A stretch of 64,000 bases of DNA. It comes from Bordetella ansorpii. Its GTDB lineage: Bacteria > Pseudomonadota > Gammaproteobacteria > Burkholderiales > Burkholderiaceae_B. Position 1 is the stretch's first letter. Every line of letters starts with the position of its first letter. Location: NCBI RefSeq assembly GCF_900078315.1, contig NZ_FKBS01000029.1, forward strand, positions 873,897 through 937,896. Direction: 5' to 3'. Of this stretch, positions 52,924-61,419 are shown in pieces. Both the position numbers and the translations under genes were made by a program. The notes beneath the pieces were generated by a model. The model made no database searches. It was not told where the DNA came from and was given only the letters and a program-made list of their open reading frames with translations.

Positions 52924-52953
52924 TAGTCGTCTGGGGCCTCGCGGATCGGCCAT
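52924..52953 (-). promoter_or_regulatory. Candidate ECF promoter upstream of the exoprotein gene
   Basis: 30-bp element, 24 of 30 bases identical to that before fecR at 54031-54060; shared core on the minus strand is ATGGCCGATCCGC, AGG, CCA and CG-CTA at conserved spacing. It lies about 75 bp before the exoprotein ATG. Confidence 0.6.
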
Positions 52954-53025
52954 CCCGAAAGATGAATTTTTTTTGACAACGCGCATAAGACGGCCCACCC
53001 ATCCGTCCGAGCCGGCCACGCCCGA

Positions 53026-54003
53026 TCAGCTCAGGATGACCAGATCGCCCACGCGCCGCACGCTGGCCCCGTACAGGCGCTCGATGTGCTCGACCACCTC
53101 GTCCAGCGCCTGCACGCTGACCCGCGCGCTCAGGCGGCGGCGCGCCAGGGCGTCATTCATCAGCACCACCCGGCCCGGCCGATAGCGGTTGATCTCGTCC
53201 ACCACGTCGGACAGCGGCTGGTCGTCGAAGGCCACCATGCCCTGCCGCCAGGCCGACACCGGTGGCGCGGGCCGCACACGGTCGTCCATGCTGTTCGGGT
53301 CGTAGGTCACCTGCTGCCCCGCCACCAGCGTGATGCGGCGCGTCGGATGCCAGACTTCCGTACTGCCTTCGGTGCAGCGCACCCGCACCTGGTCGCCCGG
53401 CAGGCGGCGCACCTCGACCTCGCCGCGCGTCAGCAGCACGCGGCCCTGGCCGGCCAGCACCTCGCAGGCCGCGCCCGCCGCCGAGACGGCCGCCTCGCCC
53501 GAGACCAGCTCGAACACCGGCTGGTCGCCCTGCCCGCGCAGGGCCACGCTGGTCTGCGTATTCAGGTTCAGGCGGATGTCGTGGGCCAGCGTGAACTGGC
53601 GCTGCTCGCCGGTGGCCGTGCGGTAGTCCGACTGCCATTCCCGCCACGAGGGCCACAGGCCCAGCGGCGGACGCACCACGCCGACCACGGCCAGCGTGCC
53701 GAAGGCCGACGCCGCGGCGCCCAGGAAGACGCGCCGGTCGATGCGCCGGGGCCGTGGCCGGGCCAGTTCGGGGCGCTGCTCGGCGAAGGCTTCGGCATGG
53801 GCGCCCAGCGCCTTCCAGTCGCGGCAGGCCTGCGTCCAGGCGCGCTCGTGCTCGGCGCTTAGTCCGCGCCATTGCTTCACCCGCGCCATGTCCGCCACCG
53901 TGGGCTTGCCCGTGGCGAACTCGCGCACCCAGGCATGGGCCTGCCGCTGCAGGGCGGCCCAGTCCGGCGTACTCGGATCGGGATGGACGGGTTCGGTGTT
54001 CAT
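53026..54003 (-). CDS. FecR-type anti-sigma regulator (VreR-like)
   Basis: 325 residues. The N-terminal 80 residues are the cytoplasmic DUF4880 sigma-binding part (AHAWVREFATGKPTVADMAR); a single transmembrane segment follows basic residues near 95-115 (FLGAAASAFGTLAVVGVV); the periplasmic part has the FecR domain (ATGEQRQFTLAHDIRLNLNT) and a C-terminal STN-like DUF4974 segment. Such proteins transmit a periplasmic signal to the partner sigma factor. Partner is the gene at 54101. Confidence 0.88.
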   Translation of the reverse strand: MNTEPVHPDPSTPDWAALQRQAHAWVREFATGKPTVADMARVKQWRGLSAEHERAWTQACRDWKALGAHAEAFAEQRPELARPRPRRIDRRVFLGAAASAFGTLAVVGVVRPPLGLWPSWREWQSDYRTATGEQRQFTLAHDIRLNLNTQTSVALRGQGDQPVFELVSGEAAVSAAGAACEVLAGQGRVLLTRGEVEVRRLPGDQVRVRCTEGSTEVWHPTRRITLVAGQQVTYDPNSMDDRVRPAPPVSAWRQGMVAFDDQPLSDVVDEINRYRPGRVVLMNDALARRRLSARVSVQALDEVVEHIERLYGASVRRVGDLVILS

Positions 54004-54030
54004 GCGGGCTTACGGCTCGGCTTATACGGA

Positions 54031-54060
54031 TAGACGATTGGCACCTTGCGGATCGGCCAT
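54031..54060 (-). promoter_or_regulatory. Candidate ECF promoter upstream of fecR
   Basis: Shares 24 of 30 bases with 52924-52953; the shared 13-mer is ATGGCCGATCCGC. It sits in the 97-bp fecI-fecR gap, about 28 bp before the fecR ATG, and would allow autoregulation. Confidence 0.6.
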
Positions 54061-54100
54061 GAAAATGGCTTGCCGACACCAATGCTTGCAAATTTTTCCA

Positions 54101-54616
54101 TCAATCGTCCCGCCCCTGGAGCGCCTGCAGGCAGAACTCGTGGGCGGCCTGGAGCTCGCGGCCGACCTGGCGCACCGAGATGCCCCAACGCTTGGCCAGT
54201 TCCTCGCGCGACACCTCGTGCACGCGCGCGGACAGGAAGATATCGCGCTGGCGCGGCGGCAAGGCCTCCAGGGCGGTGAAGACGTTCTGCATCTCGCCGC
54301 GCGCCTCGGCGGTCTCGGCCGGCCCGGGCGTGTCGTCGGGCACGTCCAGGAAATCCTCGATCTCGCTTTCGCTGAGCACGCGCGATTCGCCCCGCAACCG
54401 GTCGATGGCGACGTGCACGGCGGTGTTCAGCAGATAGCTCTGCGGATGGCGCACCTCGTCCAGATCACCCTTCTCGGCCAGCCGGACGTAGGCCTCATGC
54501 AGGGCATCGCCCGCCATGTCGCCGGCATTGCCCAGCCGGCGCGCCACGCGGGTGCGCAGGGTGTCGTAGCGTTGCGCGAACAGGTCGCGCAGTTGCGCCA
54601 GGCCCTTGCCGCTCAT
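54101..54616 (-). CDS. ECF sigma factor, FecI type (VreI-like)
   Basis: 171 residues from the ATG at 54616, overlapping the STN gene's TGA. Region 2 (DALHEAYVRLAEKGDLDEVRH, quoted core HEAYVRLAEKG) and YLLNTAVHVAIDRLR, then region 4 ALEALPPRQRDIFLSARVHE with an HTH in EELAKRWGISVRQVGRELQA. FecI-type factors drive genes of one surface-signalling regulon. The adjacent FecR is its likely regulator. Confidence 0.88.
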   Translation of the reverse strand: MSGKGLAQLRDLFAQRYDTLRTRVARRLGNAGDMAGDALHEAYVRLAEKGDLDEVRHPQSYLLNTAVHVAIDRLRGESRVLSESEIEDFLDVPDDTPGPAETAEARGEMQNVFTALEALPPRQRDIFLSARVHEVSREELAKRWGISVRQVGRELQAAHEFCLQALQGRDD

Positions 54617-55317
54617 GGCGTGCCTGCGCAGGCGCGCTGCGTGCCCCCGGCGCCCGACGCCAGCAGCATGGTGATGGGCTGGGCCAGGCCTGGCGGCGGC
54701 GCCAGCACCGGCAGGCCTGCCAGGGCGGCGGCAATGCGCGGCTCCATCTCGGGCCGCGTGGTGGCGGCGACCAGCAGGCGGTCGATGGCCGGCCGGCCAT
54801 CGATACGGAAACGCAGCGCCACACGATAGCTGCCGGTGTGCAGCAGCGGATCGGCGCACAGCGCGCGCAGCACATGGCCTTGCAGGCGGGCGTAATAGCG
54901 TTGCCGGTCGGCGTCCGTCAGCACCGGATCTGGTTTCGGCTTGCTGGCGGCAGGCTCGGGCAACAGGGTGTACACCTGGCCCGTGGCATAGCCCACACGC
55001 ACGCCCGACCCCGCCAGGAGGCGGCGCAACGCCGTGTCGGCGCTCATGCTGCCCCGCACCGGCGCGGATCGGCGCTGCGCGACCAGGCCGGCCTCGTACA
55101 GGACGGACAGGCCGGTCAGCAGGCCGAAACGCTGCAAGGTCTCATGCAGCGGCGCGGCGGGCAGGTCGAAAGCCTGCGTGTCCGACGAAACCGGATCAGG
55201 CCGCGCGGGGACTTCCGCCAGCGCCTGGGATGCGCATGCGGAGGGCGGAGCCAGGCACGCAGCGCCCATCCCGGCCACGGCGATCAGCGCAGCCATGCGC
55301 ACGCGCAGCACACGCAT
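54613..55317 (-). CDS. Stand-alone STN-domain periplasmic signalling protein (VreA-like)
   Basis: 234 residues with a signal peptide (1-30). Residues 48-118 form a secretin/TonB N-terminal (STN) domain (FDLPAAPLHETLQRFGLLTG, LRRLLAGSGVRVGYATGQVY). The C-terminal 90 residues resemble a TonB C-terminal domain (YRVALRFRIDGRPAIDRLLV, GLPVLAPPPGLAQPITMLL). There is no outer-membrane barrel. P. aeruginosa VreA likewise has the signalling domain without a barrel. Encoded first in the module and coupled to the sigma gene. Confidence 0.8.
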   Translation of the reverse strand: MRVLRVRMAALIAVAGMGAACLAPPSACASQALAEVPARPDPVSSDTQAFDLPAAPLHETLQRFGLLTGLSVLYEAGLVAQRRSAPVRGSMSADTALRRLLAGSGVRVGYATGQVYTLLPEPAASKPKPDPVLTDADRQRYYARLQGHVLRALCADPLLHTGSYRVALRFRIDGRPAIDRLLVAATTRPEMEPRIAAALAGLPVLAPPPGLAQPITMLLASGAGGTQRACAGTP

Positions 55318-55412
55318 GACGGCAGGAGCAAGGCGGACATTCGGTTCATGGAAAGACGCGAAGCGGAATGCGGACCACGGACGGCGACCGGGGAGGAGAC
55401 CGCATGGTACGG

Positions 55413-55450
55413 ACGCGTCATGACCGAAAAGTTACACAGACATGACGCGT
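55413..55450. promoter_or_regulatory. Perfect 10-bp inverted repeat, candidate operator
   Basis: ACGCGTCATG (55413-55422) and CATGACGCGT (55441-55450) are perfect reverse complements with an 18-bp spacer. It lies in the divergent region between the STN gene and the Bug gene, about 95 and 105 bp from their starts. Confidence 0.5.
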
Positions 55451-55556
55451 GTGTGCATGGCGCTACCATACAGGCGGGGATCGCCAAACCGCGCGCCCGG
55501 GCCAAGGCCGAAGAACAAGGCCACATCCGGGCGCCGACGATCAAAGGAGTGTTGCG

Positions 55557-56531
55557 ATGCCATTCGCATACAAGACCGCGGCCACCATCCTGCTGACCGC
55601 CGCCACCTGCACGTCCGCCCCGGCCCAGGCGGCCGACTGGCCCAGCCAGCCCATCACCTTCGTGGCGCCGTTCACGGCGGGCGGCGCCAACGACCTGGTG
55701 GCGCGCATCATCGCCAAGGCCGTGGGCGCGCAACTGAAGCAATCCGTCATCGTGGAAAACCGCCCCGGCGCGGGCGGCGTGGTCGGCTCGGCCCACGTCG
55801 CGCGTTCCGCGCCCGACGGCTACACCTATCTGGTGGGCAGCAACGGCACCGTCACCAACAGCCTGATCCGTTCCGACCAGCCCTATAAAGACGAGGAACT
55901 GACCCCGGTGGTGCTGCTGTCCGTCACGCCGTCGGTCATCGTGGCCAACCCGCACAACGCGGCCCACGATCTGAAAAGCCTGGTGGAGAACGCCAAGAGC
56001 AAGAAGGTGGACCGCCTGACCTTCTCCACCGCCGGCCCCGGCAGCACGCCGCATTTCGTCAGCGAGATGCTGAAGCAGAACACCGGCCTGCCCATCGAAG
56101 CCATCTCGTACAAAAGCGGTTCCGAAGGCGTGACCGCCGTCATCGGCAACCAGACCGACCTGACGTCCGAAGCCAGCATCGTCACGCTGCCATTGGTGAA
56201 AAGCGGCAAGCTGAAGGCCCTGGCCACCACCTGGAACAAGCGCCTGGTGTCCGCCCCCGACATCCCGACCACCGCGGAACAAGGTTTTCCACAGGTGCGC
56301 ATCGGCCACTGGGCCGGCCTGTATGCGCCGACGGGCACGCCGGACGCGGTGCTGGACAAGATGGCCCGCGCGGTGGACGATGCCCTGAAAACCAAGGAAG
56401 TGCAGGACGCGCTGGCCCAGAGCAGCATCGAACCGGGCGGCGGCTCGCGCGCCGACTTCACCGCCTTCGCCCAGGACGAGCGCAAGCGCCTGGGCGAGGT
56501 CGTCAGCAAGGGGCACATGCGTGCCGACTGA
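55557..56531 (+). CDS. Bug-type tripartite tricarboxylate transporter receptor
   Basis: 324 residues from the ATG at 55557, with AAAGGAG upstream. Signal peptide 1-29 (ILLTAATCTSAPAQA). Typical Bug features: WPSQPITFVAPFTAGGANDL, VENRPGAGGVVGS, ARSAPDGYTYLVG and the PVVLLSVTPSVIVAN segment. Bug proteins are very numerous in Bordetella and Achromobacter and bind small organic acids or amides. Specificity is not predictable; no membrane subunits are adjacent. Confidence 0.93.
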   Translation: MPFAYKTAATILLTAATCTSAPAQAADWPSQPITFVAPFTAGGANDLVARIIAKAVGAQLKQSVIVENRPGAGGVVGSAHVARSAPDGYTYLVGSNGTVTNSLIRSDQPYKDEELTPVVLLSVTPSVIVANPHNAAHDLKSLVENAKSKKVDRLTFSTAGPGSTPHFVSEMLKQNTGLPIEAISYKSGSEGVTAVIGNQTDLTSEASIVTLPLVKSGKLKALATTWNKRLVSAPDIPTTAEQGFPQVRIGHWAGLYAPTGTPDAVLDKMARAVDDALKTKEVQDALAQSSIEPGGGSRADFTAFAQDERKRLGEVVSKGHMRAD

Positions 56532-56557
56532 ACCCTTCGCATAGGAACCCCGCACCC

Positions 56558-57712
56558 ATGGATCCCGCGTCCACTGCCTATGATCCGGTCCGCTGGCGGG
56601 CCGAGTTTCCCGTCACGCAGGAACTGATCTACCTGGACCACGCCAGCATGGGCCCCCTGCCCGCGCGCAGCCTGGAGACCATCACGGCGCGGCTGGCGGC
56701 GCAGTCGCGCCGCGGCTCGCTGGAGCATCCCCTGCTGCACGAGCTGGCCGAGACCACCCGCGCCGAGTTCGCGGCCTACATCGGGGCACGGGCCGATCAG
56801 GTCGCGTACACGCCCAATACCTCGGGCGGTCTGAGCCTGCTGGCCTCGGGGTTGGACTGGCGCGAAGGCGACGAGATCGTCGTGCCGGCCATCGACTTCC
56901 CCTCGGCCGTGCTGCCCTGGATGACCTTGCAGCGGCATGGGGTGCGCGTGCACCGCGTACCCTGCGACGACGGCCGGGTCGATGCGCAACAACTGCTTGC
57001 CGCCTGCACGCCACGCACGCGGCTGGTGTGCGCATCATGGGTGCAGTTCAGCAGCGGCTGCGTGCTGGATGTCGTGCAGTTGGGCGAAGCGTGCCGGCAG
57101 CGCGGCATCCTGTTCGTGGTGGACGGCATCCAGGCCGTGGGCGCGCTGGACGTGAACGTGGCCGGCCTGCCCATCGATGCGCTGGCCACGCACAGCTACA
57201 AGTGGCTGCTGGGCCCGCAAGGCGTGGGCTGGCTGTACCTGGCCGACAACCTGCGGGACCAACTGGCCCTGCCGGGCGCGGGGCCGCGCAGCGTGGTGCC
57301 GCGCGAAGCCTATGCCGATTTCGAGCTGGATCCGCTGCCGGGCGCGGCGCGGCTCGAAACGGGCATCCTGCCCTTTCACCTGATCGCGGGCGCGGCCGCG
57401 AGCCTGAAGTTGCTGCGCGCAGCGCGTGCGCAGGGCGCGGCGGCCAGACTGCTTGATCTGACGGCGTATCTTGCCGAGGGCTTGCTACGCCAAGGCCATC
57501 GTCTGCGCGGCGGCAAGGACCGCGGCGCATTTCGCGCAGGCATCGTCTCGTTCATCCCGCCCGATGGCGACGCCGCGCGATGCCGGCAATACCTGTTGGA
57601 CGCCGGCATCGTCACCTCGGCGCGCGAAGGCTGCGTGCGCGTGGCGCCGCATTTCTACAACACAGAAGACGAGCTGGACGCGTTGCTGGCGCGGCTGCGC
57701 GACACACACTAG
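56558..57712 (+). CDS. Class V aminotransferase / cysteine desulfurase-like PLP enzyme
   Basis: 384 residues. YLDHASMGPLPARSLE near the start, VVDGIQAVGALDV with the PLP-pairing Asp (about 190) and HSYKWLLGPQGVGWLY with the Schiff-base Lys (about 215) define the fold-type I class V family. The isopenicillin N epimerase / desulfurase subgroup is likely, with the substrate unknown. It follows the Bug gene after 26 bp, so the two are probably co-transcribed and may serve one substrate. Confidence 0.85.
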   Translation: MDPASTAYDPVRWRAEFPVTQELIYLDHASMGPLPARSLETITARLAAQSRRGSLEHPLLHELAETTRAEFAAYIGARADQVAYTPNTSGGLSLLASGLDWREGDEIVVPAIDFPSAVLPWMTLQRHGVRVHRVPCDDGRVDAQQLLAACTPRTRLVCASWVQFSSGCVLDVVQLGEACRQRGILFVVDGIQAVGALDVNVAGLPIDALATHSYKWLLGPQGVGWLYLADNLRDQLALPGAGPRSVVPREAYADFELDPLPGAARLETGILPFHLIAGAAASLKLLRAARAQGAAARLLDLTAYLAEGLLRQGHRLRGGKDRGAFRAGIVSFIPPDGDAARCRQYLLDAGIVTSAREGCVRVAPHFYNTEDELDALLARLRDTH

Positions 57713-57727
57713 AACGCCTGTTCCGCA

Positions 57728-58978
57728 TCAACGCGCGCCCATCTGCGCCGGCATTCCATCCTTCTTGGGCGGCGCCTTGCGGCCTTCGGTATCCGGCAGC
57801 AGAATCGCCACCACGCCCAGGAACGGCAGGTACGCGCACACCTCGTACACATAGCGGATGCTGGTCACGTCGGCCAGATGGCCCAGCGCCGCGGCGCCCA
57901 GCCCGCCCATGCCGAACGCGAAGCCGAAGAACAGCCCGGCGATCATGCCGACCTTGCCCGGCACCAGCTCCTGCGCATAGACCACGATGGCCGAGAAGGC
58001 CGAGGCCAGGATCAGGCCGATGATGACCACCAGCACGCCCGTCCAGAACAGATTGGCGTGCGGCAGCATCAGCGTGAACGGCGTCACGCCCAGGATCGAC
58101 ACCCAGATCACGATCTTGCGGCCGATGCGGTCGCCGATCGGGCCGCCCGCCACCGTGCCCACCGCCACGGCGGCCAGGAACAGGAACAGATATAGCTGCG
58201 CAGAGCGCACCGACAGGTCGAACTTGTCGATCAGGTAGAACGTGAAATAGCTGTTCAGGCTGGCCAGGTAGAAGTACTTCGAGAAGATCAGCACGCCCAG
58301 CACCGCCAGCGCGCCCAGCACGCGGTTGCGGCTCAGTTCGCCGCCCGGCCGCGCCACGCGTGCCTTCGGCTTGAGCAGCGCGCGGTTCGCGCCGTACCAG
58401 CGGCCGATGCCGATCAGCACCACGATGCCGAACAGCGCCGCCAGCGAGAACCACGCCACGCTGCCCTGCCCGTGCGGAATGATGAACAGCGCCGCCAGCA
58501 GCGGGCCCATCGCCGAGCCCACGTTGCCGCCCACCTGGAACAAGGACTGCGCCAGCCCATGCCGGCCGCCCGAGGCCATGCGCGCCACGCGCGACGACTC
58601 GGGGTGGAACACCGACGAGCCCGTGCCCACCAGCACCGCGGCCACCAGCAGATACGGCAGCGACGGCGCATAGGCCAGCATCAGCAGCCCCACCAGCGTG
58701 AAGCCCATGCCCACCGGCAGCGAATACGTGGTGGGCCGCTTGTCCGTGTATAGCCCGATGCACGGCTGCAGCAACGACGCAGCGATCTGATAGGCCAGCG
58801 TAATCAGCCCGATCTCGGCGAAGCTGAGCTGGAACGAGTCCTTCAGCATCGGATAGATCGCCAGCAGAATGGACTGGATCATGTCGTTCATCATGTGCGC
58901 CACGCTGATCGCGCCCAGCACCTTGAACGAGGTGGTGGACGGCGCCGACGCGGCGACGGAGGCTTGCGGGGTGGTCAT
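57728..58978 (-). CDS. MFS exporter, fosmidomycin-resistance (Fsr) type
   Basis: 416 residues from the ATG at 58978. Twelve hydrophobic segments; Fsr hallmarks are AHMMNDMIQSILLAIYPML, DSFQLSFAEIGLITL and VFHPESSRVARMASGGRHG. Proteins of this group export fosmidomycin-like compounds and other small molecules; actual substrate unknown. Divergent from an AraC regulator with about 190 bp between, and convergent to the aminotransferase gene. Confidence 0.9.
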   Translation of the reverse strand: MTTPQASVAASAPSTTSFKVLGAISVAHMMNDMIQSILLAIYPMLKDSFQLSFAEIGLITLAYQIAASLLQPCIGLYTDKRPTTYSLPVGMGFTLVGLLMLAYAPSLPYLLVAAVLVGTGSSVFHPESSRVARMASGGRHGLAQSLFQVGGNVGSAMGPLLAALFIIPHGQGSVAWFSLAALFGIVVLIGIGRWYGANRALLKPKARVARPGGELSRNRVLGALAVLGVLIFSKYFYLASLNSYFTFYLIDKFDLSVRSAQLYLFLFLAAVAVGTVAGGPIGDRIGRKIVIWVSILGVTPFTLMLPHANLFWTGVLVVIIGLILASAFSAIVVYAQELVPGKVGMIAGLFFGFAFGMGGLGAAALGHLADVTSIRYVYEVCAYLPFLGVVAILLPDTEGRKAPPKKDGMPAQMGAR

Positions 58979-59164
58979 AGCGTTACGGGGTCGAGGTGGG
59001 TGAAAAATCCACTGTCGCGGAGGAAAACCGACAGTGTAGGAAGGCTGAATCACACGGGAATGCCAAGTTTCGTCGCTAAAATGACATCCCTTGCCGCGCT
59101 GCCACATGGCGCGTGCCATTCCTACTGCTCCAGGACGCCTGGCCCAATATGGCCAGGCCCACCC

Positions 59165-59968
59165 ATGCGCCGACCTTCTTCCGCTCCCATCGACCAGGCA
59201 CGCAGCCGCAGCGCCGACGACTACCAGGACCTGCCGCAGATCGTCACGGCCATGGCCAAGGAGTATGTCTCCAGCGACCAGACCGGCCCGCACACGCACC
59301 GCCGCGCGCAACTGATCTATGCCGTGTCGGGCGCCATGCGCGTCACCGCGCCCGGCGGCCTGTGGACCCTGCCGCCGCTGCGCGCGCTGTGGGTGCCCGC
59401 TGGCGTGCGCCATGCGGTGGAAATGCTCACCTCGGTGTCGATGCGCACGCTGTACGTGCAGGCCGATGTCTCGCTGTGGGACCGCTGCCAGGTGATCGAG
59501 GTGCCGCCCCTGTTGCGCGAACTGATCCTGGCCTTGACGGGCGAACCCATCGCCTACGCCCCCGAAGGCCGCGCCGGCCAGATCGCCACGCTGTTGCTGA
59601 CCGAATTGCGCAGCGCGCCCGTCGTTCCCATCCAGATCCCCTGGCCGCAGGACCGCCGCCTGCAGGCCATCTGCCGCGCCCTCCTCGACCAGCCCGGCCT
59701 GGACCGCCGCCTGGAGGACTGGGGCGGCGAGGTCGGCGCCAGCGGGCGCACGCTGATCCGCCTGTTCCAGGCCGAGCTGGGCCTGAACTACCGCCAGTGG
59801 GTGCAACAGGTGCGGCTGTCCGATGCGCTGCACCGGCTGGCCCTGGGGCAGCCGGTGGCCCGGGTGGCGGCCGAGCTGGGCTACAGCAGCCCCAGCGCCT
59901 TCAGCGCCATGTTCCGGCGGGCGCTGGGCACGACGCCGCAGCAGGTGCGCTCCGAACACATCCTGTAA
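59165..59968 (+). CDS. AraC-family regulator with cupin sensor
   Basis: 267 residues from the ATG at 59165. The N-terminal cupin has HTHRRAQLIYAVSGAMRV and LPPLRALWVPAGVRHAV; the C-terminal 100 residues hold two helix-turn-helix motifs (GASGRTLIRLFQAELGLNY; PVARVAAELGYSSPSAFSAM). Divergent orientation makes the MFS exporter the most likely target. A longer reading frame reaches back into the exporter and is not used. Confidence 0.9.
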   Translation: MRRPSSAPIDQARSRSADDYQDLPQIVTAMAKEYVSSDQTGPHTHRRAQLIYAVSGAMRVTAPGGLWTLPPLRALWVPAGVRHAVEMLTSVSMRTLYVQADVSLWDRCQVIEVPPLLRELILALTGEPIAYAPEGRAGQIATLLLTELRSAPVVPIQIPWPQDRRLQAICRALLDQPGLDRRLEDWGGEVGASGRTLIRLFQAELGLNYRQWVQQVRLSDALHRLALGQPVARVAAELGYSSPSAFSAMFRRALGTTPQQVRSEHIL

Positions 59969-60044
59969 GGAGGCCTGGCCGGCCCTGCGGGCCCGCAAAA
60001 ACGCTTTGATATAGTCCCCTCTGTCGTTGAAGGGAGGCTTCTCC

Positions 60045-60908
60045 ATGACAAGTCCGGCAAGCGAAATCCTGTCGCCGCGAGACGCGATCCTCGTGTCCCG
60101 CAACGCGTTCGACAGCGAAGACACCTACGACATCATCGAATCGAACATCGCGTTCCTCAACGCCTTGTTCGAGGCGCACCTGATGACGCATGAAGTCAGC
60201 CGCGCGGCGCTGACCAGCTACTACGTCGATTACTACTATGCGCAGCTCGAGAACGGCGGTTTCTCGCAGTTCGTCTTCAACTCGCGCTGGAGCGACGAGG
60301 TGGTCGACATGGTGCGCGAGGGCCTGCAGGGCATGGGCGCGGCCGGCCACCTGGCGTTGTTCGACGCGGGCGCGGCGGTTATCGCAGAGCTTGGCGGCGA
60401 GGCCTTTGCGGCCTACCTGAGCGGCCAGTATTTCGGCGAGGACGAGGTGCGTGACCGCCTGGACGAAGTGGGTACGCCGTCGTACGAGCTGTCGCAGCAG
60501 GAAGACCTGATCGCCCTGAACGCCGTCTGGCTGCGGCAACATCCCGACCTGCGCGCCCTGCCGCTGGACGAATTGCAGCAGGAACTGGACCGCCGCGCCG
60601 CCGCGGTGCCGGACCGTCAGGCGCGCGAGCAGGCCGCCAAGGAGAGCGAACCGCTGTACATCAAGCAGATCCGCGCGCTGTGCGAACAGGCCGGGCAGAC
60701 GCTGGAACGCGTCACGGCGGGCGACATCAACACCGTCTACGACGGCAAGCAGTTGCGCGATCGCGAAGACGACGAGCCCGTCGGCCCGATCGTCTGGTTC
60801 TTCATCACCGATGCCGGCCTGCACTGCATGGCGCAGGGCGAGAGCAACGTCGTGATGTTCAACGCTCAGACACGCAAGCAGGTGGCCGAGTTGGACGTTT
60901 CTGGCTGA
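60045..60908 (+). CDS. DUF4375-like (DMP19) protein
   Basis: 287 residues with GGGAGG before the ATG. YYVDYYYAQLENGGFSQFVF is the signature segment of DUF4375/DMP19-type proteins. The C-terminal part has IVWFFITDAGLHCMAQGESN. Cytoplasmic; no catalytic motif. The role of the family is unclear; some members mimic DNA, which is not demonstrated here. Confidence 0.6.
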   Translation: MTSPASEILSPRDAILVSRNAFDSEDTYDIIESNIAFLNALFEAHLMTHEVSRAALTSYYVDYYYAQLENGGFSQFVFNSRWSDEVVDMVREGLQGMGAAGHLALFDAGAAVIAELGGEAFAAYLSGQYFGEDEVRDRLDEVGTPSYELSQQEDLIALNAVWLRQHPDLRALPLDELQQELDRRAAAVPDRQAREQAAKESEPLYIKQIRALCEQAGQTLERVTAGDINTVYDGKQLRDREDDEPVGPIVWFFITDAGLHCMAQGESNVVMFNAQTRKQVAELDVSG

Positions 60909-61180
60909 ACATGACAGCCCGGACCGCCACCGCGCGGCCCAGGATCTCGGAGAATCAGGCAAATCTGTTTCTTGCACTGCAGCATGACGAATGCATGAAT
61001 CATCCGCCGGTTTTCTGTCATTTGTAAGCATTTGCTGCCAGATCGCAGCGAAAACCCGCATTTCCGCGAAAATCACAAAGCTTGACTCAGGCACCGTTTT
61101 CCCGTGTTGACGCCCCAGGATAGGGGTGTTTTCCTTGATCTGTTCGCAGTTTTACGAACTGCATCAAAGGAGGCGGGAAC
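60909..61180. other. Intergenic region, 272 bp
   Basis: Moderately AT-rich; no gene or clear terminator seen. It presumably contains the promoter of the small membrane protein that follows, which has an excellent ribosome site. Confidence 0.4.
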
Positions 61181-61330
61181 ATGAACGAGACCAACAACAA
61201 GGACGCGTCCGAGTACACCGTCACGGACGTCCAGCCGGATAACGAGAACGGCCAGACCTTCCTGTGGCTGCTGGGCATCGCCGCCGCGCTGATCGTCACG
61301 GGCACCGGCCTGAACTGGCTCTTCGGCTGA
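61181..61330 (+). CDS. Small membrane protein, 49 residues
   Basis: MNETNNKDASEYTVTDVQPD begins an acidic hydrophilic N-terminus, followed by one transmembrane segment, FLWLLGIAAALIVTGTGLNW. A perfect AAAGGAGG ribosome site lies 7 bases upstream. Single-span topology with N-terminus probably cytoplasmic or exposed; no family recognised. Confidence 0.7.
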   Translation: MNETNNKDASEYTVTDVQPDNENGQTFLWLLGIAAALIVTGTGLNWLFG

Positions 61331-61419
61331 CGCGGCCGAACTGCCATCCTGTTGTGCCTTGCCCTGCGGTACGCTTGGATTCTTATCTGAATAAAAGCTG
61401 AACACCCTGGAGGCAAGAC

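Noticed and set aside
47683-52926. Plus-strand open frame of 1,747 codons antisense to the exoprotein gene
   Set aside because: Same reasoning: a codon-bias shadow with no recognisable motif, signal peptide or ribosome site.
55423-55450. PHO box upstream of the STN gene
   Set aside because: CTGTGTA and CGGTCAT on the minus strand are spaced 13 bp rather than the 11 bp of PhoB boxes, so phosphate control by analogy with PUMA3 is not supported by the sequence.
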